NCBI GenBank assembly: GCA_932521025.1
Contig: OW051468.1
Span: 4,154,064-4,218,063, forward strand
Direction: 5' to 3'
Origin: Oscheius onirici
Taxonomy: Eukaryota > Nematoda > Chromadorea > Rhabditida > Rhabditidae
Length of the DNA stretch: 64,000 bases
Shown: positions 61,382-64,000 of the stretch, piece by piece
Position numbering within the stretch: the first letter of the stretch is position 1
How the letters are laid out: every line of letters begins with the position of its first letter
The notes under the pieces: model-generated
The model's input: only the letters and a program-made list of their open reading frames with translations
The model's database searches: none
Told to the model about the DNA's origin: nothing
Program-made: the position numbers and the translations under genes

Positions 61382-61709
61382 TACGTTGGTGATATTGTGA
61401 TTGATGTGGTAAGAAACGAGAGAAACGATGGTTTCAGATGGTTTTCAGGAGAATCCCAGCCATCCAATTCTGGAGCACGGAAATCAAACTGTCCCCTATA
61501 AGCAGTACCATCTGAATCACAACTGAGCCGGGAGAGAAAATTGGACAGTTCAGAAACGGATCTGTCAACGTTCTGGTGGGTTAGAGAGAAAGCTGTGATA
61601 TTATTACTTTCTGATCTTCGAAGGACCTCCTGATATGAAGTTTGCCATCAAGCCTGACCAGAAGATCAACTATGGAGAGCCAATTGTGGAACTGACCGAC
61701 TGATGTTGT

Positions 61710-62245
61710 AATAAACTGTAATAGATTCTTTCGTTCGTGTCCTGAATCGGTTCTTCGATAGATCTCTGGAATCACTACAAAGCACTATTAGGCAGCAGCC
61801 GTAGTAGTAGAGGGAGTCCCAGAGCAGAATGTTAAATTCCCGCCTTTGTCGCACAGAACAGGAGCGATAACAAGTTGGAAAGCCGTTTCTGTGACCGTCA
61901 AACACCGCGCTGTTTTTTTGCTTCCTCTCTTTTCCCACGTTCTGCAATCGTTTCTGATGTTTTCTGTTATAGGGAAGTCTGCCCTATACTAAATTTGGAA
62001 CAGGTACATATTCGATATTAGTCTTGACAAAAAAAACGAGAATAAATAGATATCTGGTTTTGCTGTTTACATAGAATGTATTTTCCCTAGTTGTTTTTTT
62101 AACAAAGGCACAGTTTTCCTGACCTTACATAGAAAGAACAAGATGTAATGTCGCAAAAATACGTCTAGCGAGAAATACTGTTCAGCAACGAAAAGATTTC
62201 ATTCAAATTTATTTTTGTCTTCTTCGATTGTACAACAATTTTTCA
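61710..62245. other. Interval between decarboxylase remnant and THADA-like gene
   Basis: About 530 bp, AT-rich, no gene seen. It ends in an acceptor (ATTTTTCAG at 62246) 3 nt before the next ATG, with no donor-bearing exon recognisable upstream. Confidence 0.4.
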
Positions 62246-62249
62246 GGAA

Positions 62250-63972
62250 ATGGCCATGGAGCCACCAGCCGTCGCCGAGATGCATTTCCTATTTCAAAAA
62301 GTAGGTTCTTGCTATCCTCTTTTTCTGATTGAAGTACAATTTAGGTGGATGCGTCAATTTTTGAGCCGTCTTTCTTAGAATCTAGCTCATTAGCTGAGAT
62401 TTGCCTTCAGAAAACTCTAAATGAATCCGACAGTCACAACACACATGCCAATCTCCTCGTTTCGGCCACATTAAAACGGATTCTGACATTACACAGGTTT
62501 CCCTTCTTCTCTTTGTTCATTATAGTGTTTAAGGGATTTTTCGCAGCCTATTTCATCAGAAATTGCCGAAAAAGTTGTGGAGTACGTTTTCAAAAAATGG
62601 GACAGTTCTGTCGATGTTATCTGCTATGAGGCCGTCGACTCTTTCGGTCTCCTTCTGGATATTCATAAGCCTTTTTGCTTGGCATGCAAGAAGATGGAAA
62701 CCTGCAGCTTTCGCTATAACTTGGTTCAAAATCTGTTCAGCTCTCCTTCCACGTGCAGATCGATCTTTAAATGCATCGTAAGTTTCGGTTATTTTACCAT
62801 TGTTTTTTTTCAAGGGTGACCAATGAGCAATCCAATTTATTCAGAATCTTCTGGCAAACTGCTATCCTGGGCTCGATCTTATCAACGACAATTTTGTGGA
62901 ACAGCTCTACCAGAATATAGGTTCTCCTTCACTGGTTGCTGTGGTCTGTTATTTTTTTCGCTCCAATTTTCGCTTACAGATCAGTGAAACGATTTGCTCC
63001 AATGTCTCATCACCCAAATGCAATTCACATCTTCATTTGGACCATATAGAGAAATCCATGTTATCCCCTTCCGAAAATCTCCGCTCTGCCGTGATGGTAT
63101 CGAAGTATATATTCGTTTTTGACAAGTTCCTTTTCCAGGACCGCCTGATTCCAAACCTTGTGAAAAAGGGACATTCTGGACTAATTTCTCGACTTTTGGA
63201 GCGATTGGAAGATTCGGAACGGCAATACACGACAAGGCAGCAGGAGGCGGTGCTTTCGATCGTTGGGATGCTCATAAAAGCAAATGGAGTTAAAATTTGG
63301 TCTGATTTCGTGGAAAAGGAAACTTTGAGCAAAGCTCTACTCCACTGTAGCTCACAGGTTTATTTTTCTGCCCTTAAACCAAAAAATGTCTTTATATTCG
63401 TTCTAAAAGGGGTTATTTTAGGTCCGCTTAACAGCCTGGACACTTCTTTGCACCCATCCGCGCATATCAACTCCCTTTACGTCGACTGATCTGGATCTGA
63501 TGAGACTATATCTCTTGACGAGTGCATCAGAACAATCTCCAGCGATCCGACAGAAAATGCTGGTTGCTTTTAAACAAGTTCTTATAAGAATGGCCGAAAC
63601 GGGAGAACAGGCTATAAAAAAAGGCGAAATGATGATGATGAAGACCTACGACCGATTTCTGGACGATGTTCTCAATCAGGCATTCGGATCTCTGAGTGCT
63701 GAAGCCAATTTCAACAGAAGGATTCTTTCTCTGAGTCTGATCGACTTCGTTTATAGACAAAACTACATGAGACCGAGTGGAAAAAGTTCCTTTATTAATG
63801 TTTTGGACAGAAACATTCATTTCCAGGTGCATTCTACACGTATTTTTCGGCAAACCATCCTCTTACGAAAATCCAATTTCGCCATCTTCTTCGCTGTTTA
63901 GACGATTCATTCCAACTCTGCCAAAGTATGAGCTCCGATCTGCTTAAAGCCTTTGATCAAATTTCATTTGAT
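62250..63972 (+). CDS. THADA/Trm732-like protein, 5' part, runs off the window
   Basis: Helical-repeat protein; the yeast homologue Trm732 partners a 2'-O-methyltransferase acting on tRNA position 32. Exons: 62250-62300, 62345-62496, 62534-62777, 62845-62940, 62980-63096, 63139-63357, 63422-63826; phases agree, giving 428 residues so far. The diagnostic part is exon 7: VRLTAWTLLCTHPR, then SPAIRQKMLVAFKQVLIRMAE, matching the conserved DUF2428 neighbourhood. A further coding stretch (HLLRCLDDSFQLCQ, before a donor at 63973) lies near 63880-63972, but its splice join to 63826 is unresolved. The exon 2 to 3 join uses an AAG acceptor. The start follows an acceptor by 3 nt. The N-terminal region is much shorter than in vertebrate THADA. 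Confidence 0.75.
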
Positions 63973-64000
63973 GTAAGTTTTTTTGGTACTTGTGGAGTAC

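Larger units (their letters stand above)
58927..61703 (+). pseudogene. Phosphatidylserine decarboxylase-like gene, disrupted
   Basis: Pieces in order match the mitochondrial enzyme that converts phosphatidylserine to phosphatidylethanolamine. An N-terminal leader and membrane anchor occur around 59023-59258. 59294-59475 has ALPWNLFSRFYG, IPIPRPLRRLIYGRY. 59480-59610 has DGIIIHYGQVKDGD then a one-base shift before VEEFLGPIE. 59700-59817 has SGSYHNFHSPAKW. About 60495-60623 continues at 61382-61408 (CGEWEHGFMSMTPNAAT). 61431 onward has PGEKIGQF, then GS in place of LGST, and FEGPPDMKF to the stop. Breaks: loss of the segment before the DG strand, frameshifts near 59565 and 61530, a fold-back insertion after 59817 and a TA-flanked element in an exon. 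The LGST self-cleavage site is altered to NGSV, which should prevent pyruvoyl maturation. Probably dead. Confidence 0.75.

Overview
The window is eukaryotic, and a nematode is by far the best fit. Three things point there. The tropomyosin is close to the Caenorhabditis lev-11 protein. There is a nematode-style serpentine chemoreceptor and an innexin. In about a dozen genes a 3' splice site lies 0-25 nt upstream of the ATG with no visible upstream donor, as expected for spliced-leader trans-splicing. Most introns are only 31-48 nt, and three look like GC-AG introns. I cannot name a species. Gene models are spliced by eye from GT/GC-AG sites, reading frame and family conservation; no transcript evidence was used.

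Layout. 1-3771 (+): 3' part of a tropomyosin gene with four clusters of alternative exons. 4606-6379 (-): innexin. 8273-11614 (-): non-NMDA ionotropic glutamate receptor with a MITE in one intron. 11763-12411 (-): mitochondrial pyruvate carrier 2. 13106-14155 (-): Rab2. 15609-17159 (+): unrecognised type I membrane protein with internal repeats. 17397-18660 (-): RNase H-domain gene. 19695-20504 and 20628-21661 (-): a secreted protein and a chymotrypsin-fold protease. 21.7-25 kb: repeat-rich. 25067-26034 (-): RBFOX-type RNA-binding protein. 28352-30249 (+): alanine aminotransferase. 30532-32128 (-): Rab27. 32.7-33.3 kb: non-LTR retrotransposon fragment. 33893-36003 (-): malate/lactate dehydrogenase-2 family enzyme, with a small secreted-protein gene nested in its first intron on the other strand. 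37447-38847 (+): ALG-2/PDCD6. 40749-41835 (+): chemoreceptor. 44447-45670 (+): four-helix membrane protein with a PPxY tail. 45969-51390 (-): complete ZO-1-type MAGUK. 54361-55478 (-): sulfotransferase. 56-61.7 kb: nested fold-back elements, a BEL/Pao fragment and a phosphatidylserine decarboxylase-like gene broken by insertions. 62250-end (+): start of a THADA/Trm732-like gene.

The genes are unrelated housekeeping, neuronal and muscle genes; they do not form one pathway. Possible links are the closely spaced secreted protein and protease pair, and the vesicle and synapse genes (Rab2, Rab27, glutamate receptor), but neighbourhood alone does not show joint function. No clearly new multi-gene system was found. 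The items most worth checking are the tropomyosin exon combinatorics, the repeat-bearing membrane protein, the element-riddled decarboxylase locus and the nested secreted gene.
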